In this document: piece after piece, positions 1 to 7,914 of the stretch
How the letters are laid out: the number at the start of each line of letters is the position of its first letter
How positions within the stretch are numbered: position 1 is the stretch's first letter
From: Leeuwenhoekiella marinoflava DSM 3653
Lineage (GTDB): Bacteria; Bacteroidota; Bacteroidia; Flavobacteriales; Flavobacteriaceae
Assembly (NCBI RefSeq): GCF_900129005.1
Contig: NZ_FQUN01000029.1
Span: 1-48,345, forward strand
Reading direction: 5' to 3'
Length of the DNA stretch: 48,345 nt
Position numbers and translations under genes: made by a program
Notes under the pieces: model-generated
What the model was told of the DNA's origin: nothing
Databases searched by the model: none
The model's input: the letters and a program-made list of their open reading frames with translations, nothing else

Positions 1-1
1 T

Positions 2-55
2 CGATATGTCGATACCGATAAAGTAGCAGAAGTTCTGTCTGTTCATAATAGATAG
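2..55 (+). CDS. Possible C-terminal end of a gene entering from the left (partial)
   Basis: An open frame runs from the window edge for 17 codons and stops at a TAG at 53-55. The peptide (ending in VAEVLSVHNR) has ordinary codon use, but it is too short to identify. It may be the tail of a gene lying to the left, or chance. Nothing after it up to about 1.7 kb looks like a gene. Confidence 0.2.
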   Translation, partial: RYVDTDKVAEVLSVHNR

Positions 56-148
56 GATTTTAGATAACTAACCAGTATCCAGATAACCATCGAACCCCTG
101 ATAATAGGTCTAAAAACCTGAATTTCCATCTGATGCCGTTCTGGAGAT

Positions 149-222
149 AACTGACGGGGGCTTTTATCAAATAAAGTATAAGCCCACAGCTTTGAGTAGC
201 GTATAATTCGCCCCCATCAGTT
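149..222. repeat. Inverted repeat, 13-bp arms
   Basis: The arm at 149-161 (AACTGACGGGGGC) is matched in 12 of 13 positions by the reverse complement of 210-222, with a 48-base loop. Inside, GGGCTT near 158 can alternatively pair with AAGCCC near 180. No T tract follows, so a simple terminator is unlikely. Confidence 0.5.
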
Positions 223-582
223 TGGTCACAGTTTATTATTATTGGGGCTATTCCCCGATAGAAAGTTAACAATTACGGAAACTCACTAACATATAAATAA
301 TCCCTAAATAAAGTGCGTTCGCAAAACTAAGGGGGAGTAGCAAGAGGGTAACACGCTGCGCGATGTTACATTTTTATAACTCATTTTATTTCAGGCGATT
401 ACGTGTTTATGGATTTGATCGATTTTCATCAATTTGCGACAAATGCGCTTTTAAGCCCTGTAAACAGGCAGGTTTTTGCGACAAATCCTATTTAGATAGC
501 GGTAATGAAGGGTAATTTAGGTAGTCCTCACCACATTCCCCTACACTGGGTTTCGGGGAAAGAGGTTCGTCCAAAAGGTCTT

Positions 583-648
583 GAACACAGGCCAAAAATG
601 TCAATTTGATAGTATTAAAATCTTGTCAGCCATTTTTGACCTGAGTTC
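583..648. repeat. Inverted repeat, 18-bp arms
   Basis: The arm at 583-600 (starting GAACACAGG) pairs with 631-648 (ending CTGAGTTC) in 16 of 18 positions across a 30-base loop. A smaller GC-rich hairpin (TTCCCC and GGGGAA) lies just before it at about 537-560. The function is unknown. A structured transcript or a mobile-element remnant is possible. Confidence 0.55.
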
Positions 649-724
649 GCTGGGCATCCTAACTTGGAATGGATAATCTTTAACTTTTGTGATTTATTTT
701 CCTTTTTAATACACTCCCAACAGC

Positions 725-854
725 ATACCTTTTTTGATAGAAAAAATACAGGATTCTAAATTAGTCGGGCGCATAAACCGGTCGGCTACGTCTTCCTATT
801 TATAGCCCTCTCCTAATTTAAAATCCCGAAGGTAACAACTATCAAAAAAGGTAT
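725..854. repeat. Long two-step inverted repeat (130 nt)
   Basis: The outer arms ATACCTTTTTTGATAG (725-740) and 839-854 are perfect 16-base reverse complements. Inside them, 751-764 and 813-826 pair in 13 of 14 positions. The result is a two-segment stem with an asymmetric internal loop and a 48-base apical loop. Two nested paired segments in register are unlikely by chance. It could be a small non-autonomous element, a structured RNA or a recombination site. Confidence 0.6.
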
Positions 855-1573
855 TGCGACGGCTCTGGAGGAAGTAAATGAAACACCAAAATCTCGTATG
901 CGTTTTGATCTACAAATCTATTCTGTTGAGCAAAAAAGGATTTGCTCAAGATGAAATAAGTAAATGGTTTATTTCTCATTTTCATTAGTAACAGCATTTG
1001 CTTTATTTTTTTTTGTTTTTTGCGGAAAACAAAAATCTTCTATTTTTTTAAAGAATATTGATTAGTTCTTGATATTTTGAAATATTGTCGTGCGGTATTA
1101 ATTGGATGATTAGTTCTCATACTTGTTGTATAACACGATATCGACTTTTATGGCTTAGAATTTTAAAATTAAAATTTACCTTCTTTTTTTAACTATAAAA
1201 ATAAACATTCAATAAGGCGGTAGTCCACAACATACAATCTTCAAAATCTTTGGAGTGTATATTTGAAGTTCTAAAATTGGGTACTACAATACGTCTATTT
1301 TGCTAGTTTTAGAGTATAAGTTTTTTAGGTTTTTTTCAACAAAATTTTCCTGTGTAAATTATTGAGCTTTGAGTTTTTATTAAGGATAGTGTGAATTTTT
1401 AGCCTAACATAAGATTAAAAGTTTGACAATATGAAATATTTAAAGTTAGCGCACTTTTTTAAAACGAATATATTTAGTATAAATCGAAACATTATTTTAT
1501 TGTGCTCAACATATAGTTTAAACTATTTTTTTTATTTTTGACTCAAGACGATTTAAATATTTACATAATATTT

Positions 1574-1610
1574 CAGATTGTTTTTCTCACACGTTACAAT
1601 CTTTTTATCT
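1574..1610 (+). promoter_or_regulatory. Regulatory element upstream of GH88, shared with the lacI leader
   Basis: The segment around TTCTCACACGTTA (1584-1596) recurs in inverted orientation at about 4768-4807. The flanks also match: AGATT before it, AATCTTT and ATCT after it. The identical core plus matching flanks points to a shared promoter or activator site about 95 bp before the GH88 start. The binding protein is not known. Confidence 0.5.
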
Positions 1611-1703
1611 ATAAGTAGCCTTATTTAAAGCAAGATGGTTATCACTATGCTTTTAAAATTTGGTTTTAATTTCTTTATACTAGTTTATTAAATACTTTTT
1701 TAG

Positions 1704-2939
1704 ATGAAAAGAATCGGAATAGTTTTAGTGCTTTTTAGTGCGTTTTTAACCGTATCCTGTAAACAAAAAAAACAGGCCGAAAGTTTAAAAACTCCTGATG
1801 ATCATATCGCGTTTATAGAAAGTCAATTAGAATTTGCAGATAAACAACTTAGTGGTTTGCTGGTTAAAGCAGAAGCTAAAAACCAAAATCCCCGTACTTT
1901 AGAAAAGGATTCTTCTATATATTTTATAGATAGTGCTTCATTTGATTGGACCGAAGGTTTCTTTCCGGGAAGTTGCTGGTATCTATATGAAGCTACGGGA
2001 GCTGATAAATGGAAAGATGCAGCGATGCACTTTCAGGGATTATATAAGTCTCACAAAGAGTTACCGGCGTATCATGATTTAGGCTTTGTTTTTAATTGTT
2101 CATATGGCAATGGTTATCGCTTGCTCGATAAACCTGAATATAAAACGGTATTGATGGATGCAGCCAAAACTTTGGCTAATCGTTTTGATCCAAAAGTAGG
2201 TGCGATAAAAAGCTGGGATGCAGATAGAGGTTGGCAAGCAAAACGAGGCTGGGAATACCCGGTGATTATAGATAATATGATGAATCTTGAACTGCTTTAC
2301 GAGGCAACTGCAATGAGTTCAGATTCGGTGTACGCTAAGATAGCTTCTGCACATGCAGATAAAACAATGGCACATCACTTTAGAGATGACTACAGCTCGT
2401 ATCATGTTATAGATTATGATTCAATTACGGGCAATGTGCGCAAAAAAGAAACTGCGCAAGGCTTTGCAGATTCTAGTTCGTGGGCTCGTGGTCAAGCCTG
2501 GGGACTTTATGGGTATACGATGTGTTATAAATACACTAAGGATCAAAAGTATCTTGATATGGCTAATAAAATTGCCGACTATATTTTAAATGCTTCAGAA
2601 ATCCCTAAAGATGGAATACCCTATTGGGATTACCACACATCAGATAAAGAAACAACACCCAGAGATGTTTCAGCAGCAGCTGTAACAGCTTCAGCATTGG
2701 TGTCACTTAACAATTTTACAGCTGGTAAATATGAACAAGAAGCGCTAAATCTTGTACAAACCTTATCAACTCCTGTGTACCGTTCAGAACTAAATACGAA
2801 TGAAAACTTTTTACTTAAGCATAGTGTAGGCAGTATTCCTCACGATAATGAAATTGATGTGCCGCTTAACTATGCAGATTATTATTATCTGGAAGCGTTA
2901 TTGCGAATAAAAACCTACTATTCAAAAAAAAAGAAATAA
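1704..2939 (+). CDS. GH88 unsaturated uronyl hydrolase, lipoprotein
   Basis: This is a glycoside hydrolase family 88 enzyme. It removes the unsaturated hexuronic acid that a polysaccharide lyase leaves at the non-reducing end of chondroitin, hyaluronan or similar fragments, by hydration of the double bond. The family pattern is clear: HDLGF with Asp125 and IIDNMMN with Asp190 correspond to the two essential aspartates (Asp88 and Asp149) of the characterised Bacillus unsaturated glucuronyl hydrolase. A lipoprotein signal ends at Cys19 (LTVSC), so the enzyme is probably membrane-anchored in the periplasm. The 411-residue length is normal for the family. With a PL8 lyase in the same locus, the expected substrate is unsaturated chondroitin disaccharide. 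The next gene starts 8 bp after its stop. Confidence 0.93.
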   Translation: MKRIGIVLVLFSAFLTVSCKQKKQAESLKTPDDHIAFIESQLEFADKQLSGLLVKAEAKNQNPRTLEKDSSIYFIDSASFDWTEGFFPGSCWYLYEATGADKWKDAAMHFQGLYKSHKELPAYHDLGFVFNCSYGNGYRLLDKPEYKTVLMDAAKTLANRFDPKVGAIKSWDADRGWQAKRGWEYPVIIDNMMNLELLYEATAMSSDSVYAKIASAHADKTMAHHFRDDYSSYHVIDYDSITGNVRKKETAQGFADSSSWARGQAWGLYGYTMCYKYTKDQKYLDMANKIADYILNASEIPKDGIPYWDYHTSDKETTPRDVSAAAVTASALVSLNNFTAGKYEQEALNLVQTLSTPVYRSELNTNENFLLKHSVGSIPHDNEIDVPLNYADYYYLEALLRIKTYYSKKKK

Positions 2940-2947
2940 CCAGATTT

Positions 2948-3604
2948 ATGAATGATCCCGTATATCGTGTAAACCAAATAGAAAAAAACTTAGTAAAACT
3001 TACCGGTAGGGTAGATGCAGCACAATTGGCACAAGCTAATGCACTTACGCACTTTATATCACCCTGGGATGAGCAGCCTATAAAACCTATAACATTTAAA
3101 GCGTTATATGACACAGACTATTTCTATTTTAGTTTTAATGTTGAAGATGATTCGGTATTCACCGAATTAAAAGACGATTCTAAAACCAGCATAGCGCATT
3201 CAGATCGCGTAGAACTGTTTATGAGAGCAGATGCGCAAATGAGTCCATATTACTGTTTGGAGATTGATACACAGCCGCGTATTATGGATTTTAAAGCAAT
3301 GCCTAATCGAAATTTTGACTTAAGTTGGAATTGGCCAAAAGGCGAAATTGATGTAAAATCTTCTGTATTAAAAGATCACTTTAAGGTAGAAGGAAAAATT
3401 AGTCTAAAATCGCTAAAAGCACTTAATCTCTTAAAACAGGATGCTCGAGGTACCTTTATGGAAATTGGTGTTTACAGAGCTAAATATAATCAAGACGAGA
3501 TGGGTAACAATCAGGCCACCTGGATTACTTGGGTAGATCCCAAAACTCCAGAACCTGAGTTTCATATAGCAGACTCTTTTGGGATTTTTCGCTTTGAATC
3601 TTAA
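2948..3604 (+). CDS. CBM9-like carbohydrate-binding protein
   Basis: The 218-residue protein resembles the family 9 carbohydrate-binding-like fold (DOMON-type beta-sandwich). Supporting features are the FKALYDTDYFYFSFNVEDD strand pair, the SDRVELFM segment and the closing FHIADSFGIFRFE. It has no signal peptide, which is unusual because such domains are generally exported; it may act inside the cell or the true start may differ. It follows the GH88 gene by 8 bp and is presumably co-transcribed. Its stop overlaps the stop of the convergent lacI gene by 4 bp. Binding to uronic-acid oligosaccharides is an inference from context only. Confidence 0.72.
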   Translation: MNDPVYRVNQIEKNLVKLTGRVDAAQLAQANALTHFISPWDEQPIKPITFKALYDTDYFYFSFNVEDDSVFTELKDDSKTSIAHSDRVELFMRADAQMSPYYCLEIDTQPRIMDFKAMPNRNFDLSWNWPKGEIDVKSSVLKDHFKVEGKISLKSLKALNLLKQDARGTFMEIGVYRAKYNQDEMGNNQATWITWVDPKTPEPEFHIADSFGIFRFES

Positions 3605-4647
3605 TTTAAGTATTGTGGATAATTTTCGGTATTGATAATATCAATAGGAAGCGTTAAAGATTCTTGTAAAGGCTTATCAAATAAGAAAAACTCAATCAGA
3701 TTGGTTAAACTTAAATACACTTGTTTTTTAGGATCTTGATGTATTAAAAAGGCAATTTTGTCTTCTTCTAAGTATTTGATATTTTCGGCCACGAGGTCAT
3801 AACCTATAATTAAACTTTTTGGTAAATAAGCTGCAATATGATTTGCTAGTAAATAGGCTTTAGAAGTTGTAACAAATAATCCGTCAACGTCATCAATAGA
3901 TTTTAAAAAGTTTTCTATAGTCTGATCAAACGGAATTTTAGATTCTTTTTTAATGTTGTGAACGTTAATGGTATAAGCTAATTCTTTTTGAGCAAAATAA
4001 TCTTTAAAGCCGCGTTCCTTTTCCTGCATATGCGAGGCATTTTGAAAGGCCTCATCTATATGCAAAACAGCTAGCGTAGCTTTATTTCCTAATAGCATAT
4101 TAAACAACTTTGCCGCAACACGTCCACTTTGAAACAAATCCTGACCAATCTCGAGGTTAATATGTGGTTCTTTAATATAGTTATTAAATGTAGCGATTTT
4201 AATACCTGCAGCTACACACATTTTTGCAACATGCTCTGCTTCCTTATAAAATAACGGAACCATTAATACAGCATCTGGTTTTTCGGCTATGACTAGATCG
4301 GCAGCTTTGGTAAATGATTTTGTAGACTTTGGTTTAAATACACCTTTATTTATTTTAATACCAAAATGACTAAATTCCTGCTCGACCTGCTTTATAGCTT
4401 CATAACAGGGAAGCCAGTAGGGGTCTGCATCAGCATCGGGTAATAATATGGCAATATTATAGATCTTATTATTTTTAAGACTCTTTGCAATAGGATTGGG
4501 TTTATACTCAATTTTATCAAGTACTTTATTTACCTGTTCCAAAGCTTTGGGAGATACTTTTCCGCGCTTATGAATTACACGATCTACAGTGCCTTTAGAT
4601 ACGCCAGCTAATTCTGCGATATCTTTAATGGTGTAATTTTCTTTCAT
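3601..4647 (-). CDS. LacI-family transcriptional regulator of the PUL
   Basis: An N-terminal LacI-type helix-turn-helix spans residues 5-50 (IKDIAELAGVSKGTVDRVIH), with a hinge YKPNPIAKSL. It is followed by a periplasmic-binding-protein-like sensor domain (from about residue 65, NIAILLPDADADPYW). The 348-residue length is typical. The GTVDRVIH form of the helix is the version seen in Bacteroidota relatives with a sugar-binding sensor. The gene diverges from the GalNAc pathway operon. Two operator-like palindromes lie in its own leader and an exact copy of the better one lies in front of susC. Autoregulation and control of both operons are therefore likely; the inducer could be GalNAc or a lyase-derived disaccharide. 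Confidence 0.93.
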   Translation of the reverse strand: MKENYTIKDIAELAGVSKGTVDRVIHKRGKVSPKALEQVNKVLDKIEYKPNPIAKSLKNNKIYNIAILLPDADADPYWLPCYEAIKQVEQEFSHFGIKINKGVFKPKSTKSFTKAADLVIAEKPDAVLMVPLFYKEAEHVAKMCVAAGIKIATFNNYIKEPHINLEIGQDLFQSGRVAAKLFNMLLGNKATLAVLHIDEAFQNASHMQEKERGFKDYFAQKELAYTINVHNIKKESKIPFDQTIENFLKSIDDVDGLFVTTSKAYLLANHIAAYLPKSLIIGYDLVAENIKYLEEDKIAFLIHQDPKKQVYLSLTNLIEFFLFDKPLQESLTLPIDIINTENYPQYLN

Positions 4648-4687
4648 TAAGACAAAGATAATAATCTATATGAATTACCATACCAAC

Positions 4688-4703
4688 GTGTGCTCGATAA
4701 CAT
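4688..4703 (+). promoter_or_regulatory. Probable LacI operator, copy 2 (weaker)
   Basis: GTGTGCTCGATAACAT matches the susC-side operator ATGTGCTCGAACACAT at 13 of 16 positions. It lies 22 bp, about two helical turns, from the strong site at 4710-4725. The tandem arrangement on one DNA face would suit two cooperatively bound dimers in the lacI leader. Confidence 0.6.
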
Positions 4704-4709
4704 TTTTTA

Positions 4710-4725
4710 ATGTGTTCGAGCACAT
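4710..4725 (+). promoter_or_regulatory. Probable LacI operator, copy 1
   Basis: ATGTGTTCGAGCACAT is a near-perfect palindrome with a central CG, as expected for a LacI-family site. Its reverse complement occurs exactly at 20269-20284 in front of susC. It sits 63 bp upstream of the lacI start codon. Confidence 0.75.
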
Positions 4726-4767
4726 TTTTATTAAAATTGCTTTTTTTTCACATTCTTTTTAGATAAA

Positions 4768-4807
4768 TTGTACCAGATTTAAAGATTAATAACGTGTGAG
4801 AACAAAT
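4768..4807 (-). promoter_or_regulatory. Second copy of the shared GH88-leader element
   Basis: On the minus strand this reads AGATT, TTT, then CTCACACGTTA, then AATCTTT and ATCT, matching 1574-1610 apart from small spacing changes. Here the element points towards lacI, and the two operator palindromes lie between it and the lacI start. It is probably a promoter or activator site for lacI, or for both divergent transcripts. Confidence 0.5.
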
Positions 4808-4946
4808 AATCTTCTAAATAATAAACTGATTTACAGGATTTTATGATTTGTAAATTAATAGGAAATCAAATCGTGTTAATACAGGTTTTTAAACTCAGGT
4901 TTAGAAAACTATTAACAATCAACCAAAATTTTTGAAAAACACATTT

Positions 4947-5873
4947 ATGTCAACAGAAATGCAAAATTCTAAAGGACCTACACTTGTCATACTTGCTGCC
5001 GGAATAGGGAGTAGATATGGTGGTTTAAAACAGCTAGATACATTTTCGCCGCAAGGGGATACTATAATTGATTTTTCGATCTATGATGCGATTGAGGCTG
5101 GGTTTAAAAAAATTGTATTCATTATAAGAGAGAATTTATTAGAAGAGTTTAAGGAGGTTTTTGAACCTAAATTAAAAGGTAAAGCTGAGGTAGATTATGT
5201 ATTTCAAGAATTAGACCGTGTGCCAGATCTCTATGTAGATTCTAATCGCACTAAACCTTGGGGAACAGGACACGCCTTATTACTAACTAAGGATGTGGTA
5301 AAAGAAAATTTTGCAATCATTAATGCAGATGACTTTTATGGGCGAGAGTCTTTTATAATAATGGCAAATGCTCTAAATGATATAGATAGGGATTCTTATC
5401 ATTTTAATATGGTTGCTTTTCAGCTTAAGAATACAGTATCAAATCACGGGTATGTTTCTCGTGGCGAATGTAAAGTCTCTAAAGATGGCTATCTCGAGGA
5501 TGTGACCGAACGTACACATATTGAGAAACAAGGGGATAAAATTTTAGTAGAAAACAAGAGTGGTGGCTTAGAGCCTATTGATCCGGAGACATTTGTGTCT
5601 ATGAACTTTTGGGGTTTTACGCCTAAATGTTTTGAATTTGGATGGGAGCTTTTTAATGAATTTCTGGAGCGCAGTAAAGGCAATATAAAAGCCGAATTTT
5701 TTATACCTACCGTAGTAAATGAGATGTTACAATCTGATAAAGTAAGTGTAGAGGTATTAAGTACCCCCGAAAAATGGTTTGGAGTAACTTATAAAGAAGA
5801 TAAAGCCATTGCGCAAACAGAAATTAAAAAATTAAAAGATAACGCAGTTTACCCGGTGCACTTATGGGATTAA
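4947..5873 (+). CDS. Sugar-1-phosphate nucleotidyltransferase
   Basis: This GT-A fold nucleotidyltransferase has the family signature LAAGIGSRYGGLKQ near its N-terminus and a metal-binding NADDFYG. It would couple a sugar 1-phosphate to a nucleotide, here probably GalNAc-1-P with UTP to give UDP-GalNAc. By running backwards on UDP-GlcNAc it could also release GlcNAc-1-P. An upstream in-frame TTG at 4932 would add five residues; I prefer the ATG at 4947. The next gene (a NahK-like kinase) overlaps its last codons, which implies translational coupling. UDP specificity is inferred from the neighbouring kinase and epimerase. Confidence 0.85.
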   Translation: MSTEMQNSKGPTLVILAAGIGSRYGGLKQLDTFSPQGDTIIDFSIYDAIEAGFKKIVFIIRENLLEEFKEVFEPKLKGKAEVDYVFQELDRVPDLYVDSNRTKPWGTGHALLLTKDVVKENFAIINADDFYGRESFIIMANALNDIDRDSYHFNMVAFQLKNTVSNHGYVSRGECKVSKDGYLEDVTERTHIEKQGDKILVENKSGGLEPIDPETFVSMNFWGFTPKCFEFGWELFNEFLERSKGNIKAEFFIPTVVNEMLQSDKVSVEVLSTPEKWFGVTYKEDKAIAQTEIKKLKDNAVYPVHLWD

Positions 5874-6979
5874 ATACAAACAAATTAATAGCTTCAGTTT
5901 TTAATGCGTTTAATCATAACTGCACAATTACTGATATAGAAGAATTTTCTAGTGGTCACATTAATGATACCTATTTTATAAGCACTGCCGAAGGACAACA
6001 ATTTGTATTGCAGCGTATAAATGATGAGGTTTTTAATAATGTAGAAGAGCTGGTTAGTAATAAAGTTAAGGTGAGTAAGCATCTTGCTGCAAAACTTCCA
6101 GAATTAGATTCCGAAGAAAAATACAGACGTGTTCTTACTTTTTTACCTGCCAAAACAGGTGCTTACTATTATCAAGATGCTTCCAATAAATATTGGAATT
6201 TAACCTACTACATAGCAAAGAGTGTTTCGTTTGATACGGTTACAAATAAAGAAATTGCTTATGAAGGCGGAAAGCTCTTTGGTAAATTTATAAGTCAGAC
6301 TAGTGATTTTGATGCGTGCCAATTGGTAGAAATAATTCCGGGATTTCACGATGTTCCCAGACGTTTATTGCAATTTGAGCAGGCAAAGAAAAAAGCATCT
6401 GCAACGCGCTTAGAACATGCAGCTTCTCAAATTGAAAAGGTAGCGGTATTACAAGAAGAAATGGTCTTGTTACAGCAGTTAAAGGATGAAGGTAAAATTC
6501 CAACCCGAGTAACTCATAACGATACAAAAATTTCGAATGCGCTGTTTGACGCAAATAATAAGGGTTTGTGTGTTATCGACACAGATACAGTAATGCCCGG
6601 TATTGTACATAATGACTTTGGAGATGCAATACGTACCATCTGCAATACTTCCGAAGAGGATCAAAAAGACTTAAGTCTGGTATCCTTTAATGTAGATTAC
6701 TATGAAGCATATCTCAAGGGGTTTTTAGAGGAATTACGAGACTCATTAACAGAAGTTGAAATTCAATTTTTGCCGCTAGGCGCAAAAACTATAATCTTCA
6801 TAATGGGTTTACGATTTCTAACAGATTATCTGGCGGGCGATGTGTATTATAAAACTTCGTATGACGAGCACAATCTAGATCGGGCTAAAAACCAATTTAA
6901 ACTCATCGAAAGTTTTGAAGATCAATATAATGAGATTTTAAAACTGAGCAAATCTATTGTAAAAGTAAAACAGCTATGA
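5864..6979 (+). CDS. nahK: N-acetylhexosamine 1-kinase (NahK-like phosphotransferase)
   Basis: This is an aminoglycoside-phosphotransferase-fold kinase. The catalytic loop THNDTKISN carries Asp220 and Asn225, and the metal-binding IDTD has Asp239 and Asp241. The pattern IDTDTVMPG followed by HNDFGDA is the form seen in N-acetylhexosamine 1-kinases. The expected reaction is ATP-dependent phosphorylation of GalNAc or GlcNAc at C1 in the cytoplasm. The start overlaps the preceding nucleotidyltransferase by 10 bp and the stop overlaps the next start by 4 bp, so the three genes form a tight translational unit. The substrate is inferred from the lyase and GH109 context. Confidence 0.87.
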   Translation: MGLNTNKLIASVFNAFNHNCTITDIEEFSSGHINDTYFISTAEGQQFVLQRINDEVFNNVEELVSNKVKVSKHLAAKLPELDSEEKYRRVLTFLPAKTGAYYYQDASNKYWNLTYYIAKSVSFDTVTNKEIAYEGGKLFGKFISQTSDFDACQLVEIIPGFHDVPRRLLQFEQAKKKASATRLEHAASQIEKVAVLQEEMVLLQQLKDEGKIPTRVTHNDTKISNALFDANNKGLCVIDTDTVMPGIVHNDFGDAIRTICNTSEEDQKDLSLVSFNVDYYEAYLKGFLEELRDSLTEVEIQFLPLGAKTIIFIMGLRFLTDYLAGDVYYKTSYDEHNLDRAKNQFKLIESFEDQYNEILKLSKSIVKVKQL

Positions 6980-7914
6980 AAAAATATGTAATAACGGGTG
7001 GGGCCGGTTTTATAGGAAGTCACATTGCAGAACATCTTGTGGGAGAAGGTCATGAGGTTGTTGTATTGGATAGTTTACGCACTGGATTTCAAAAAAATAT
7101 CGATCCTTTTAATTTAAAATTTGAGCAAGGCGATATTAGAAATATCGATACTGTAAATAAATTAGTTACCGGTGCATCAGCAATTTTTCATCTTGCGGCA
7201 TTAGTTAGTGTGCCAGAATCTATAAGTAAAATAGCCGAATGTAATGCAATTAATGCTCAGGGAACAATTAATATTCTCGAAGGGGCAAAAAGCGCAGGAA
7301 ATTGTAAAGTAATCCTATCTTCTTCTGCGGCAAATTATGGTGATAATCCGGTTTCTCCCAAAGTAGAAACGATGACACCAGAACCTTTAACACCCTATTC
7401 TATTACTAAGCTTGATGGGGAGTATTACCTCGATATGTACCGCAATCAGTTTGATGTACCTACCACTTCTTTGCGCTATTTTAATGTATTTGGTCCGCGT
7501 CAAAACCCAAAGTCGGCTTATGCTGCAGTAGTTCCTATTTTTATTTTAAATGCATTGCAAAACAAGCCACTTATAATTTATGGTGATGGGCAGCAAACGC
7601 GTGATTTTATCTATGTAAAAGATGTTGTAGCAGCAAATTTACTCGCATCACAAACAGGTAAAGGGGTTTATAACGTGGCATTAGGAAACAGTACTTCTGT
7701 GCTGGAACTGGCAGAATTTATTATCAAAATCACCAATTCAAAGTCTGAGATACTTTTTAAAGAAACGAGAGCTGGTGATATAAAGCACTCTCAGGCAAAT
7801 CCAGAAAAATTTCAGAAAGAAGGGTTTAAACCAAAGTATTCTATAGAAGAAGGTTTAAAAGAAACTGTAGCATTTTATGAAAGTGAATTGCTGGCACAAG
7901 TAAAACAAGCATAA
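6976..7914 (+). CDS. NAD-dependent UDP-N-acetylhexosamine 4-epimerase
   Basis: This extended short-chain dehydrogenase/reductase has the Rossmann motif GGAGFIG at residues 8-14. Its catalytic pair is Tyr141 and Lys145 in YSITK, with a preceding serine-rich SSSAANYG. The C-terminal substrate-domain motif DGQQTRDFIYVKD is typical of UDP-sugar 4-epimerases of the WbpP/GalE type. In this operon it should interconvert UDP-GalNAc and UDP-GlcNAc. It overlaps the kinase gene by 4 bp and the permease gene by 1 bp (TAATG). A nucleotide-sugar dehydratase is a less likely alternative. Confidence 0.87.
   Translation: MKKYVITGGAGFIGSHIAEHLVGEGHEVVVLDSLRTGFQKNIDPFNLKFEQGDIRNIDTVNKLVTGASAIFHLAALVSVPESISKIAECNAINAQGTINILEGAKSAGNCKVILSSSAANYGDNPVSPKVETMTPEPLTPYSITKLDGEYYLDMYRNQFDVPTTSLRYFNVFGPRQNPKSAYAAVVPIFILNALQNKPLIIYGDGQQTRDFIYVKDVVAANLLASQTGKGVYNVALGNSTSVLELAEFIIKITNSKSEILFKETRAGDIKHSQANPEKFQKEGFKPKYSIEEGLKETVAFYESELLAQVKQA

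Larger units (their letters stand above)
56..1703. other. 1.6-kb non-coding stretch rich in inverted repeats
   Basis: No convincing gene was found on either strand. Positions 60-860 hold at least three long inverted repeats, listed separately, and two copies of TTTGCGACAAAT near 434 and 475. Positions 960-1703 are very AT-rich and form the leader of the GH88 gene. A 46-codon open frame at 817-954 with plausible composition could be the relic of a lost gene, but it matches nothing I recognise. Confidence 0.5.

Noticed and set aside
60-272. 70-codon minus-strand open frame
   Set aside because: It runs through an inverted repeat, has no recognisable domain or neighbour, and its composition is not coding-like.
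434-488. dif-like or DnaA-box-like repeats TTTGCGACAAAT
   Set aside because: Two copies 41 bp apart, but neither fits a dif site nor a DnaA-box array, and no origin genes are near.
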